This document shows positions 1-7,164 of a DNA stretch of 9,447 nt, piece by piece. The notes beneath the pieces were generated by a model. That model searched no databases. It worked only from the letters and a program-made list of their open reading frames with translations, and was not told the DNA's origin. Every line of letters starts with the position of its first letter. Position 1 is the first letter of the stretch. The DNA comes from Desulfovibrio sp. (GTDB lineage: Bacteria; Desulfobacterota; Desulfovibrionia; Desulfovibrionales; Desulfovibrionaceae). The stretch lies in contig JAIRTI010000127.1 of the NCBI GenBank assembly GCA_031255035.1, positions 1 through 9,447 of the forward strand. The letters run 5' to 3'. The translations under genes were made by a program, and so were the position numbers.

Positions 1-74
1 CCCCCTCAGTTTGGTTCCAACTGCACATAGCAATAGGGCACAACTTCAGCCACCCAATCGCCGGGTCCAGGGCC

Positions 75-131
75 GGCAAGGCCCTGGCGGGTGTGGGCAG
101 AGCCCACATGCGATCAAATTGGCTTCGACAA
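75..131. repeat. 57-bp direct repeat, copy 1 (with double-hairpin element)
   Basis: Bases 75-131 are identical to 145-201, a period of 70. Each copy holds a palindrome with a 7-bp stem (TGTGGGC/GCCCACA) and 3-base loop, here at 92-108. Only this first copy also has a complete second hairpin just to its left: CCAGGGCC at 67-74 pairs with GGCCCTGG at 80-87 around a 5-base loop. The two hairpins are 4 bases apart. Paired GC-rich hairpins in an intergenic position look like a REP/BIME-type palindromic repeat; that assignment is inference. Confidence 0.85.
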
Positions 132-144
132 CAGAACCGCGAAA

Positions 145-201
145 GGCAAGGCCCTGGCGGGTGTGGGCAGAGCCCACATGCGATCAAATTGGCTTCGACA
201 A
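145..201. repeat. 57-bp direct repeat, copy 2 (left hairpin incomplete)
   Basis: This is a perfect second copy of 75-131, including the palindrome at 162-178. The sequence left of it lacks the CCAGGGCC arm found at 67-74, so only the right arm of the outer hairpin (150-157) survives. Two copies with a 13-base unique spacer point to a local tandem duplication of part of a palindromic intergenic element. Two copies are too few for a CRISPR array. Confidence 0.85.
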
Positions 202-240
202 AATCAGAATTGCCGGCGTTCTCCGTTCGCCATCCTCCTC

Positions 241-1011
241 TCAGGCATCGGCCCAGCGCTCCATGAAACCCGAGGCGTTGCCGCCCTCTTCAATATGCCG
301 TAACAAGGCCGAGCCGAAGACCACCGCCCGCGGGCGCACGGGCATCGCCGCCACCTGCTCCGGCCGGGCAATGCCGAAGCCGAGGGCGATCGGCACGCTG
401 AATATCTCCCTGGCCAGCCTGAAAGCGCGGTCCAGTTCCGGCGGAAAGGCGCTGCGTTCACCGGTGGTGCCGAGGACGGAGACGAGATAGGCGAAGCCCT
501 TGGCTTTTTGAGCATAGGCCCGCATGCGTTCGCCGTCCGTGTTCACCCCGATCAGGGGGATGAGCGCCATGCCGTGCGCTTCAAGGGCCGCGCGCAGGGC
601 CGCGTCTTCATCCAGGGGCAGGTCCGGCACGATGCAGCCGGCCACGCCGGCGCGGGCGGCGTCTTCGGCAAAACGCTCAAGACCGTATTGCAGGAAGGGG
701 TTGTAGTAGCCCATCAGCACCAGGGGGGCGCGGAATCCGCCCCGCCGCCGCTTCAGTTCGTCAAGAATCCAGGCCAGGCTGACGCCGTTTTCCAGGGCCT
801 TGACCGAAGCCGCTTCCACCACAGGGCCGTCGGCCACCGGGTCGGAAAAGGGCACGCCTATTTCGATGATGTCGGCCCCGCCTTTATCCAGGGCCTCAAG
901 TTCCGTCCAGAACCGTTCCCTGCCGGGAAAACCCGCCGTCAGAAAGGGGATGAGGGCCGTGCGGCCACGATCCGCGGCCTTTTGAATACTCGTTGTCAGT
1001 ATATGTTCCAT
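241..1011 (-). CDS. trpA: Tryptophan synthase alpha subunit TrpA
   Basis: TrpA cleaves indole-3-glycerol phosphate to indole and glyceraldehyde 3-phosphate; indole then passes through a tunnel to TrpB in the cytosolic alpha2-beta2 complex. The 256-residue protein is close to the usual 255-270. The catalytic acids of the family are present: Glu50 in IEIGVPFSDP and Asp61 in VADGP, matching E. coli Glu49 and Asp60. The flexible loop GTTGER (181-186) carries the conserved Thr183. The phosphate-binding segments GFGIARPEQV and GSALL are near the C-terminus. The ATG is supported by GAGGAG at 1019-1024, 7 bases upstream and overlapping the trpB stop codon, so translation is probably coupled. It is the last gene of the operon in this window. 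Confidence 0.97.
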   Translation of the reverse strand: MEHILTTSIQKAADRGRTALIPFLTAGFPGRERFWTELEALDKGGADIIEIGVPFSDPVADGPVVEAASVKALENGVSLAWILDELKRRRGGFRAPLVLMGYYNPFLQYGLERFAEDAARAGVAGCIVPDLPLDEDAALRAALEAHGMALIPLIGVNTDGERMRAYAQKAKGFAYLVSVLGTTGERSAFPPELDRAFRLAREIFSVPIALGFGIARPEQVAAMPVRPRAVVFGSALLRHIEEGGNASGFMERWADA

Positions 1012-1018
1012 GATGCCG

Positions 1019-1024
1019 CTCCTC
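1019..1024 (-). promoter_or_regulatory. Ribosome binding site of trpA overlapping the trpB stop
   Basis: On the minus strand GAGGAG begins with the G of the trpB TGA codon (1023-1025) and sits 7 bases before the trpA ATG. It fixes the trpA start and suggests translational coupling, which suits two subunits made in equal amounts. Confidence 0.8.
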
Positions 1025-2246
1025 AGCGCTCTTCATACAAAGCCGGCATATGCCGTTGGATGATGTCCATATCCTTGTCGCCCCTGCCGGAGAGGTTCAC
1101 CAGCACGTGCCCGCCTTGGGGCAGGTCTCCGGCGTTGTCCAGGACCCAGGCCAGGGCGTGGGACGATTCCAGCGCGGGCAGGATGCCCTCTTCACGACAC
1201 AGCGCGGCAAAAGCGCGCAGGGCGCGTTCGTCGCGGATCATTGAGTATTCGGCCCTTCCCGTTTTATGCAGGGCGGCGTGCTCCGGCCCGACCCCCGGAT
1301 AATCCAGCCCGGCCGAGACTGAATGCGAAGGCTGAATCTGCCCGTCTTTGTCCTGGAGCAGCATGGTGTGATTGCCGTGCAGCACGCCCGGCGACCCCAG
1401 GTTCAGCGGCGCGGAATTCCAGCAGCCCGGCTCGCCCGTGCCGGCGGCCTCCACGCCGATCAGGCGGACCGCGTCGGCCCCGGTCTCGCGGATGAAGGGA
1501 TAAAACATGCCGATGGCGTTGGAGCCGCCGCCCACACAGGCCACCACCGCGTCCGGCAGCCGCCCGAAGCTTTCCCGGCACTGGCGTATGCTCTCGTTGC
1601 CGATGACGGACTGCAAATCCCTGACCAGCGTCGGGAACGGGTGGGGCCCGGCGGCTGTGCCGAAGCTGTAATGGGTGGTGCGCTGCTCGGCGATCCAGTG
1701 GCGCAGGGCGGCGTTGATGGCGTCCTTGAGGGTGCGCGTGCCGCTTTCAACCGGCACGACCCGCGCCCCGAGCAGGCGCATGCGCATGACGTTGGGCGCC
1801 TGCCGCTCGACGTCCTCGGCCCCCATGAAGATGGTGCAGGCGAGACCCAGGCGGGCCGCGGCTGCGGCCGTAGCCACGCCGTGCTGGCCCGCGCCGGTTT
1901 CAGCCACCAGCGCCGTCTTGCCCATGCCTTTGGCAAGCAGGGCCTGGCCCAGGGTGTTATTCATTTTATGAGCGCCCGTGTGCAGGAGATCCTCCCGTTT
2001 CAGCCAGAGGGTGAAGCCCAGACGCCCGGACAGGCGCTCGCACCGGGTCAGGGGCGTTTCCCTGCCGGCAAAGCTGCAAAGCAGATGCGAAAGCTCCTCT
2101 TGAAAACTTTCTGACGGCAAGATGCTGCCGCAGGCCTCCTCCAGTTCGCTCAACGGCGGAATGAGCAGTTCAGGCACGAACTGGCCGCCGAATTCGTCAA
2201 AGTACCCTTTTTTCACCGGTCTCTCCCTTGTTTTCATGGGTGACAT
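1023..2246 (-). CDS. trpB: Tryptophan synthase beta subunit TrpB
   Basis: TrpB condenses indole with L-serine to L-tryptophan using pyridoxal phosphate. The 407-residue protein has the usual length for the standard TrpB1 type. Visible landmarks are HTGAHKMNN with the Schiff-base Lys94 (E. coli Lys87), AETGAGQHG with catalytic Glu116 (E. coli Glu109), the phosphate-binding GGGSN (239-243), [16 protein letters not shown] and the C-terminal NLSGRGDKD. The start is uncertain: the first ATG (2246) follows trpF by 10 bases with only GGTGGA directly against it, too close for a normal Shine-Dalgarno. A second in-frame ATG (codon 4, 2237) would put that same GGTGGA at a workable distance of 9 bases. 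The choice changes only three residues. The gene sits between trpF and trpA and is cotranscribed with both. Confidence 0.97.
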   Translation of the reverse strand: MSPMKTRERPVKKGYFDEFGGQFVPELLIPPLSELEEACGSILPSESFQEELSHLLCSFAGRETPLTRCERLSGRLGFTLWLKREDLLHTGAHKMNNTLGQALLAKGMGKTALVAETGAGQHGVATAAAAARLGLACTIFMGAEDVERQAPNVMRMRLLGARVVPVESGTRTLKDAINAALRHWIAEQRTTHYSFGTAAGPHPFPTLVRDLQSVIGNESIRQCRESFGRLPDAVVACVGGGSNAIGMFYPFIRETGADAVRLIGVEAAGTGEPGCWNSAPLNLGSPGVLHGNHTMLLQDKDGQIQPSHSVSAGLDYPGVGPEHAALHKTGRAEYSMIRDERALRAFAALCREEGILPALESSHALAWVLDNAGDLPQGGHVLVNLSGRGDKDMDIIQRHMPALYEER

Positions 2247-2256
2247 TCCACCATTC

Positions 2257-2928
2257 TCAGCCCCGGCCTTCCCGCCCGATGGAACGCATGAGCGCCGCGA
2301 TCCTGGCGCCGTCCTTCACGCCGGGCGAGGTCTCCAGCGCCGAATTGCAGTCAAGGCCGAACGGTCGGCACGCGCTCAGGGCCGCACACGCGTTATGCTC
2401 CCCGATGCCGCCCGCCAGCAGCCAGGGCAGGGTGGGGCAAAAATGCTCAAGCCCGGTCCAGGCAAGACTGCGTCCGCTTCCGCCGCCGGCCGTTCCGGCA
2501 TCCAGCAAAAAAAAGGCGCAGACGTCGGCAAAGGGAGCGCACAGGGCGTCAAGCCGCCCGGACAAGGTCGCGTCCGCGTTTGTCGCGTCCGGAATCCGTT
2601 GCGGCCAGAACACCTTGATGACGCGCTCCGCTCCGACCTTCCGACACAGTTCCGGGCTCTCATCGCCGTGTAATTGCGCGAAATCGAGCCGGGCGACATC
2701 CATAATCCGTTGTATCTCGTCCGCGCTCTGCCCCGCGAAAACGCCCACGCGCGCGGCCCCGCCTCTGGGAAGACGGGCGGCGGCCGCCGCTTCGACATAG
2801 CGGGGGCTGTCCTTCACAAAGACGAAGCCCGTGAAATCAACCCCCAGGTCCAGGCACAGGGCCACGTCGTCCGGCTCGCGCAGACCGCATATCTTGATGG
2901 CCGCTTCTTTGAGACCTCCGCTTTTCAT
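2257..2928 (-). CDS. trpF: Phosphoribosylanthranilate isomerase TrpF
   Basis: TrpF catalyses the Amadori rearrangement of N-(5'-phosphoribosyl)anthranilate to CdRP, the third step of the Trp branch. The 223-residue (beta/alpha)8 protein starts with [11 protein letters not shown], which contains the catalytic cysteine (Cys14). The catalytic aspartate is Asp143 in [12 protein letters not shown]. Other family segments are SPRYV (41-45), VGVFAGQS (61-68), AQLHGDES (84-91), LAGGIGEHN (171-179, phosphate binding) and the terminal [12 protein letters not shown]. It is a separate polypeptide here, unlike the TrpC-TrpF fusion of E. coli. Its ATG overlaps the trpC stop codon (ATGA, 4-base overlap), with GGAG at 2937-2940 eight bases upstream, which favours coupled translation. 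Confidence 0.95.
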   Translation of the reverse strand: MKSGGLKEAAIKICGLREPDDVALCLDLGVDFTGFVFVKDSPRYVEAAAAARLPRGGAARVGVFAGQSADEIQRIMDVARLDFAQLHGDESPELCRKVGAERVIKVFWPQRIPDATNADATLSGRLDALCAPFADVCAFFLLDAGTAGGGSGRSLAWTGLEHFCPTLPWLLAGGIGEHNACAALSACRPFGLDCNSALETSPGVKDGARIAALMRSIGREGRG

Positions 2929-3740
2929 TGCCCTTTCTCCACCAGAGCCGTGCCGGTCAGACGCGCCAGAGCCTCGCCGGGGTCCCGCTCCCGCATGATC
3001 GAACTGCCCACCAGGACGGCGTCAAATCCCAGGCGGGCCCGCTCGATCACCTGGTCGCGGCGGGTGACGCCGCTGGCCGATATCCAGATTTCCCCGTCCC
3101 GCTTCAAGGCTATCAGCTCGCGGGAAGGCGTTTCGCTGAGGATCAGGGTATCAAGGTCGCGGTTGTTGACCTGGATGATCGCGGGAAGGCCCCCGGCCAC
3201 GGTTTCCGACTCGGCCAGGGCCTGCCGCGCCTTGTTCAGATCGTCGCGCGAAAAGACTTCGATAACGGCTTCAAGGCCGAAGCGTTTCGCGGCGTTCAGC
3301 ATGGCGACAAGGGCCGCCGCGTCGTGCATGCGCACGATGAGCAACAGGGCCGAGGCCGGGGTGGCCGCCGTTTCCTCCACCTGGAGCGGATGCAGCAGAA
3401 AATCCTTCCGGAGCATGGGCAGCCCCGGCCCGGCCATGCGCGCCAGAAAATCGACATCGCCTTTGAAGTGCGCCCCTTCCGTCAGCACGGAAAAAGCGCT
3501 TGCGCCGGCCCGCGCATACAGGGAAGCGACCTCTTCGGGCTCAAGGCCGAGATTGATGTCGCCCAGAGACGGAGACGCTCGTTTATATTCAGCGATAACG
3601 GCGCCCGGACCGCGTTTTTTCAGGCCGGCGGCAAAGGGAAGCCTCGCCCCGGCGTAGGGAGCGGGCAATGCGCCGATGGATTCAAGCGCCGCCAGGCGGG
3701 TAATCGAGGACTGTTGGGCTTTGCGAAATGAGGTCAGCAT
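2925..3740 (-). CDS. trpC: Indole-3-glycerol-phosphate synthase TrpC
   Basis: TrpC closes the indole ring, turning CdRP into indole-3-glycerol phosphate with loss of CO2 and water. I start it at the ATG at 3740 (271 residues) because a perfect GAGGAG lies 6 bases upstream and overlaps the trpGD stop. An earlier in-frame ATG at 3770 would overlap trpGD by 20 bases. Numbering from 3740, the active-site residues are Glu51 and Lys53 (AEYKRASPS), Lys112 (LRKDF), Glu161 (VIEVF) and Asn192/193 (VNNRDL), all expected for the family. One position is unusual: the family motif SESG reads SASG here, so the substrate-binding glutamate (Glu210 of the Sulfolobus enzyme) is Ala222. The phosphate-binding GSSIM is intact. 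Context and the remaining motifs leave the function in little doubt. Confidence 0.95.
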   Translation of the reverse strand: MLTSFRKAQQSSITRLAALESIGALPAPYAGARLPFAAGLKKRGPGAVIAEYKRASPSLGDINLGLEPEEVASLYARAGASAFSVLTEGAHFKGDVDFLARMAGPGLPMLRKDFLLHPLQVEETAATPASALLLIVRMHDAAALVAMLNAAKRFGLEAVIEVFSRDDLNKARQALAESETVAGGLPAIIQVNNRDLDTLILSETPSRELIALKRDGEIWISASGVTRRDQVIERARLGFDAVLVGSSIMRERDPGEALARLTGTALVEKGQ

Positions 3741-3746
3741 CGCTTT

Positions 3747-3752
3747 CTCCTC
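3747..3752 (-). promoter_or_regulatory. Ribosome binding site deciding the trpC start
   Basis: GAGGAG on the minus strand starts inside the trpGD TGA codon (3751-3753) and ends 6 bases before the ATG at 3740. The alternative upstream ATG at 3770 lies inside trpD. This arrangement repeats the one at the trpB-trpA junction and argues for the shorter TrpC. Confidence 0.75.
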
Positions 3753-5466
3753 AGGCGACGGCCGCGCCATCCGGGCATCCCTTGCGGTTGATGAGATCCA
3801 GAAGGTAGCGTCCGCCCACGCCGGCGGCCAGGGCCTTTTTGGCCTCTATCATACAAGCGGCCACGGGTTTTTCAGGGTGCAGCAGATGCAGGCCGAAGCC
3901 GATGTTAAAGGCGAGCATGTCGCGCATGGCCTCGGGACCGCCGCCGTTGAGCAGATCGAGCAGCACGCCCACGCCCTGCTCCGGCCCTTCGATGGCAAGC
4001 GCCTCAGGGTCGCACGGGCTGAAGCCGTAAGCGGCCGGGTCAAGTTCCTCAAAGCGGACGGCGTCGCCGCGAACATAGGCGACGCGCGCCGGTCCGAGGC
4101 AGGTCAGTTCGTCATAGCCGCCCGCGCCGCAGACCACGGCACCGCTGCGTCCGCCCAGGCGGGCCAGGGTGTTGGCCACCAGGGGCAGCATGGCCGGATC
4201 GGCAACCCCGAGGAAGCAGACGCCAGGCCTGGCCGGATTGACCAGGGGGCCGAGCAGGTTGAACAGAGTCCGGATGCCCAGTTCGCGGCGAATGGGCATG
4301 ATGTGCCTGAAGGACGGGTGGAAGCGCGGGGCGAACAGAAAAACGAAGCCGTCGCGCTCAAGGCGGACCGGGATATCCTCAAGAGGAAAATCCAGGGGGA
4401 CGCCCAGGCCTTCAAGGACATCGGCGCTGCCGCACCTGGAGGACACGGACCGGTTCCCGTGTTTCAGTATTTTATGGCCGAGGGCCGCCAGAACAAGCGC
4501 GGCGCCGGTGGAGCAGTTGAAGGAGTTTTTTCCGTCCCCGCCAGTGCCGACAACGTCCAGCACCGGCGCGTGGGACGGGACGGCCACGGACACGGCCCGG
4601 TCGAGAATGGCCTTGACCGCTTCGGCCATTTCCTCGGGGGTTTCGCCTTTGGCGCGCAGCCCCAGCAAAAAGGCCCCGGCCTGGGCCGGAGAAAACTCCC
4701 CGTCCATAAGCCGGGAAAAGGCCGAACGCGCCTTGAAGGGCGTCAGATCCCGCCCCAGAGCCAGGTCCTCCATAATGGCGGACAGGCGCGGCGGCGTGGG
4801 CTCGCCATCGTCACGGCCCCCGGCGTCCGGGGCCTCTGCCGTCGTTCCCGCGCCATCCTTCGCTCCGGCGTCAGCTTCATCCTTCCGCCCTTCGGCATCC
4901 CGCAAGGCGATAAAATTGCCCAGCAAGCGGACGCCGTCCGGGGTGAGCACGGATTCGGGGTGGAACTGCACGCCGTACCAGGGACGATCGCCATAGGCGA
5001 TAGCCATGATTTCGCCTTCGGGGCTTCGGGCCGTGACCCGGACCCGCCGTTCGTCATCCCCGGCCAGCGCCAGCAAAGAGTGATAGCGGCCCACGCGCAT
5101 GGGCGAGGGCAGGCCCCTGAAAAGCCCCCGGCCGTCATGGGTGATGTCCGAAGCCTTGCCGTGCACGATATTCCGGGCCACCGAGACCTCAAGCCCGGCG
5201 AAGCGCGCCAGGACCTGATGCCCGAGGCACACGCCGAGAACGGGCACGCTTTGGGGCAGCGCGGCAAGAAAGTCCAGGCACAGACCCGCCTTGTCGGGAT
5301 GACCGGGGCCCGGCGACAGGCAGACCGCCTCAAGGGAGGGATCGCCGGCCAGGGACAGCAGCGCCGGGTCGTCGTTGCGCAGCAGCTTCGGCGTGACGCC
5401 GAGCCCATGGAAGGCCTGGACCAGATTGTAGGTAAACGAATCGTAGTTATCGATGATTAAAAACAT
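3751..5466 (-). CDS. trpGD: Fused anthranilate synthase glutaminase / anthranilate phosphoribosyltransferase TrpGD
   Basis: This 571-residue protein joins two enzymes. Residues 1 to about 188 are the TrpG glutamine amidotransferase that supplies ammonia to TrpE: oxyanion segment SPGPGHP (51-57), nucleophile Cys80 in GVCLGHQ, and His169 and Glu171 in FHPES. Residues from about 227 to the end are the TrpD phosphoribosyltransferase, which attaches PRPP to anthranilate: VGTGGDGKNSFNCST (306-320), KHGNRSVSSRCGSADVLEGLG within 335-355, and RTLFNLLGPLVNP (399-411). An acidic, Ala/Gly/Asp-rich linker of about 35 residues (190-225) separates them. E. coli has the same fusion order at 531 residues. The ATG at 5466 begins directly at MFLIIDNYDSF, the normal TrpG N-terminus, with AGAGGG about 6 bases upstream. 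A longer open frame upstream is antisense-like and overlaps trpE. It lies 62 bases after trpE. Confidence 0.95.
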   Translation of the reverse strand: MFLIIDNYDSFTYNLVQAFHGLGVTPKLLRNDDPALLSLAGDPSLEAVCLSPGPGHPDKAGLCLDFLAALPQSVPVLGVCLGHQVLARFAGLEVSVARNIVHGKASDITHDGRGLFRGLPSPMRVGRYHSLLALAGDDERRVRVTARSPEGEIMAIAYGDRPWYGVQFHPESVLTPDGVRLLGNFIALRDAEGRKDEADAGAKDGAGTTAEAPDAGGRDDGEPTPPRLSAIMEDLALGRDLTPFKARSAFSRLMDGEFSPAQAGAFLLGLRAKGETPEEMAEAVKAILDRAVSVAVPSHAPVLDVVGTGGDGKNSFNCSTGAALVLAALGHKILKHGNRSVSSRCGSADVLEGLGVPLDFPLEDIPVRLERDGFVFLFAPRFHPSFRHIMPIRRELGIRTLFNLLGPLVNPARPGVCFLGVADPAMLPLVANTLARLGGRSGAVVCGAGGYDELTCLGPARVAYVRGDAVRFEELDPAAYGFSPCDPEALAIEGPEQGVGVLLDLLNGGGPEAMRDMLAFNIGFGLHLLHPEKPVAACMIEAKKALAAGVGGRYLLDLINRKGCPDGAAVA

Positions 5467-5528
5467 GCGATCCCTCTCATGGCTTGCGCCGGATGAAAAA
5501 TGTGATTCCCGTTTCGGTCCGCCGACGT

Positions 5529-6920
5529 TCACGATACGGCCCCGCTGCCGGCCAGCACCAGACGCATGGCCGCGGCCTTGTTGTTGCACTCCTTCCATTC
5601 GGCCTCGGGGCTGGAGTCGAACACCACCCCGCCGCCGGCCTGCCACTGGACCTGGCCGTTCCTGACCCACAGACTTCTGATGGTGATGCCCGTGTCCAGG
5701 TGGACGCCGTCCTTGTCCAGACCAAGCCAGCCGATGGCCCCTCCGTAGGGACCGCGCGGCTGACGCTCGACTTCGGCGATAATCTCCATGGCCCGGATTT
5801 TTGGCGCTCCGGTCACCGTGCCCGCCGGAAAGGCCGCCGCCAGCACGTCCAGAGCGTCAAGGCCGGGAGCGAGCGTGGCCGTGATATACGAGGTCAGGTG
5901 CATGACGTGGGAGAAGCGCTCCACTTCCATGTAGCGCTCAAGCTTGACCGAACCCGGCGTTGCCACCCGGCCGAGGTCGTTGCGGCCGAGGTCGACCAGC
6001 ATGACGTGCTCGGCCTGTTCCTTGGGATCGCTGATCAGCTCTCCTTCAAAAAGATTGTCTTCGCCCGCGCTGCCGCCGCGTGGCCTTGTGCCGGCGATGG
6101 GGCTCAGACGCAGGGCGTCGCCCTGGCAGCCGACCATGACTTCCGGCGACGAGCCCATGAGCGTTACCCCCGGCAGACGCATGAAAAAGAGATAGGGAGA
6201 CGGGTTGATTCGCCGCAGACGCCGGTACAGGGTAAAGGGTTCGCCCTCGAACGGCGCCTGGAAGCGCACCGAGGGCACCACCTGGATGCCTTCGCCCTGG
6301 CGGATGCGTTCGCGAACATCCTCCACCAGGCGCAGGTACGCGCCTTTCTCGATAGTGGCGCTGATTTTGCCCACGGTTGCCGGCCGTTCCGCGATATCGC
6401 CCCGGCTCGTCTTTCCGGCGGGTGAAGACGCCAACGACAAACGGCATAGTCTGTTATATTGATGGTCAAAAAGGGTAAGGGTCCCCGGCAGGACCAGGCA
6501 GCATTCCGCGTCGGCGGGCGGCAGGGCCACGGACAGTTTGGGCTCAAAAATACCGGCCATGCCGTAACCGAAATAGCCATACAAACCGCGTGTTATGGGC
6601 GGCAGATCGCCCGGCCCGGCAGGCGCGATCTCCAAAGCGTCCATCACCTTTCGCAGGCCCTCGACAAAGGGCAGGCCGTCGTAGCGTTTCAAGTCGTTCA
6701 GCCGCCTGTCGCGCGAGGCCAGTTCCAGAAGGCCGTTCCGGCAACCGACGCGCAGGAGGAAATTCCCGGCGATGATGCTGTAGCGGCCCCAGCGCCCGTC
6801 AACCTCGGCGCTTTCCAGCAGTATGCCCTGTTCGTTGCCCACTTCGCGCAGATACAGGCTGATGGGCGTTTCCACGTCGTTTTCGAGAAGGCGGTATTCC
6901 TGTTCGAGTCGGATGCGCAT
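5529..6920 (-). CDS. trpE: Anthranilate synthase component I TrpE
   Basis: TrpE makes anthranilate from chorismate with ammonia delivered by the TrpG domain, the first committed step to Trp. The 463 residues are typical for the shorter TrpE forms. The N-terminal GILLESAEVDGRWGRYS (from 32) holds the LLES element (34-37) of the Trp feedback site known from enteric TrpE, and NPSPYLFFM is the second part of that pocket, so allosteric inhibition by Trp is likely. Chorismate-site motifs follow: PIAGTRPRG, LVDLGRNDLGR, VMHLTSY with the catalytic His, FPAGTVTGAPKIRAMEII, and QAGGGVVFDSSPEAEWKE. The ATG at 6920 has AGGA (6928-6931) 7 bases upstream. It is the first structural gene after the trpL attenuator. 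Confidence 0.97.
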   Translation of the reverse strand: MRIRLEQEYRLLENDVETPISLYLREVGNEQGILLESAEVDGRWGRYSIIAGNFLLRVGCRNGLLELASRDRRLNDLKRYDGLPFVEGLRKVMDALEIAPAGPGDLPPITRGLYGYFGYGMAGIFEPKLSVALPPADAECCLVLPGTLTLFDHQYNRLCRLSLASSPAGKTSRGDIAERPATVGKISATIEKGAYLRLVEDVRERIRQGEGIQVVPSVRFQAPFEGEPFTLYRRLRRINPSPYLFFMRLPGVTLMGSSPEVMVGCQGDALRLSPIAGTRPRGGSAGEDNLFEGELISDPKEQAEHVMLVDLGRNDLGRVATPGSVKLERYMEVERFSHVMHLTSYITATLAPGLDALDVLAAAFPAGTVTGAPKIRAMEIIAEVERQPRGPYGGAIGWLGLDKDGVHLDTGITIRSLWVRNGQVQWQAGGGVVFDSSPEAEWKECNNKAAAMRLVLAGSGAVS

Positions 6921-6966
6921 GGTGGTGTCCTGTGTGTTGTGTGCTGTTTTCAGTTCCGTCCGTTAC

Positions 6967-7003
6967 AAAAAAAGCCTCCTCACCCGGCGGGGAGGCGGCT
7001 TTT
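6967..7003 (-). terminator. trp attenuator terminator before trpE
   Basis: On the minus strand GCCGCCTC (6999-6992) pairs with GAGGAGGC (6981-6974) with one mismatch (7 of 8). Four further A-T pairs can form below. The loop can form an inner CCC/GGG stem, and seven T follow (6973-6967). This is a canonical intrinsic terminator lying 47 bases before trpE. Its upstream arm shares bases 6987-6993 with a competing antiterminator, so it is a regulated attenuator rather than an end-of-operon signal. Confidence 0.88.
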
Positions 7004-7049
7004 GACCGATAGCGCGCACCCGGCTATGGGCGCGCTTTTCCCCGCACGG
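6984..7049 (-). promoter_or_regulatory. trp antiterminator pairing (segments 2 and 3)
   Basis: Segment 2 (GCGGGGA, 7045-7039) is perfectly complementary to segment 3 (TCCCCGC, 6993-6987). After one bulged U (7046) three more pairs form (CCG 7049-7047 with CGG 6986-6984). Segment 3 overlaps the terminator's upstream arm, so the structures exclude each other. A separate hairpin (AGCGCGC/GCGCGCT, 7011-7036) fits in the enclosed loop and covers the trpL stop codon. A ribosome stalled at the Trp codons leaves segment 2 free, whereas one reaching the stop codon would mask it. The pairing is read from sequence; the mechanism follows the E. coli trp model. Confidence 0.75.
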
Positions 7050-7131
7050 CATAAGCATTCCGCCACCAGCAAAGGGCGGGAAAGGAAACGGCGGTGACGC
7101 CGTTTAGCGTATCGCGGGAAAGCCTGTTCAT
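7024..7131 (-). CDS. trpL: trp leader peptide TrpL with tandem Trp codons
   Basis: This 35-codon frame starts with ATG at 7131 and stops with TAG at 7024-7026. AAAGG lies about 5 bases upstream of the ATG. The peptide starts MNRLSRDTLNG and contains CWWR, with Trp22 and Trp23 encoded by tandem TGG codons at 7063-7068. It sits 33 bases after the aldolase stop and just before the trp terminator/antiterminator, as expected for the leader peptide of ribosome-mediated attenuation. The Trp codons lie about 17 bases upstream of antiterminator segment 2, similar to the spacing in E. coli. No Tyr or Phe run is present (one Phe, one Tyr), so it should respond mainly to charged tRNA-Trp. The peptide itself probably has no function after synthesis. 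Confidence 0.87.
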   Translation of the reverse strand: MNRLSRDTLNGVTAVSFPALCWWRNAYAVRGKARP

Positions 7132-7164
7132 AATTACCTTTCTTGTTTCGCGGCGGAGCGCGGT

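Larger units (their letters stand above)
1..240. other. Intergenic region downstream of trpA
   Basis: This stretch lies beyond the trpA stop codon and holds no gene I can support. Open frames crossing it are made of repeat sequence and antisense trpA. Its main content is a pair of 57-bp direct repeats with palindromes, listed separately. Read in the direction of the trp operon, I see no hairpin followed by a run of T, so a canonical intrinsic terminator for the operon is not visible. Termination could rely on the repeat hairpins, on Rho, or on a site beyond the left edge. Confidence 0.6.

Noticed and set aside
75..201. Possible CRISPR array
   Set aside because: Only two 57-bp copies with a 13-base spacer and internal palindromes; spacing and copy number do not fit CRISPR.
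508..2114. Long plus-strand frames opposite trpA and trpB (508-1302 and 1323-2114)
   Set aside because: Antisense shadows of unmistakable trpA and trpB, with no ribosome binding sites or recognisable domains.
3741..3770. Longer trpC starting at 3770
   Set aside because: That start overlaps trpD by 20 bases, whereas the ATG at 3740 has a perfect GAGGAG at 6 bases and the usual TrpC N-terminal helix follows it.
3676..5460. A 594-codon plus-strand open frame opposite trpGD and the start of trpC
   Set aside because: It is exactly antisense to well-recognised genes, its translation is a Gly/Gln/Arg/His-rich shadow with no family motif, and GC-rich codon bias produces such frames by default.
5467..5670. 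N-terminal extension of the trpGD frame up to 5670
   Set aside because: The extra 68 residues are basic and low-complexity, overlap the end of trpE, and the normal TrpG N-terminus with a good ribosome binding site begins at 5466.
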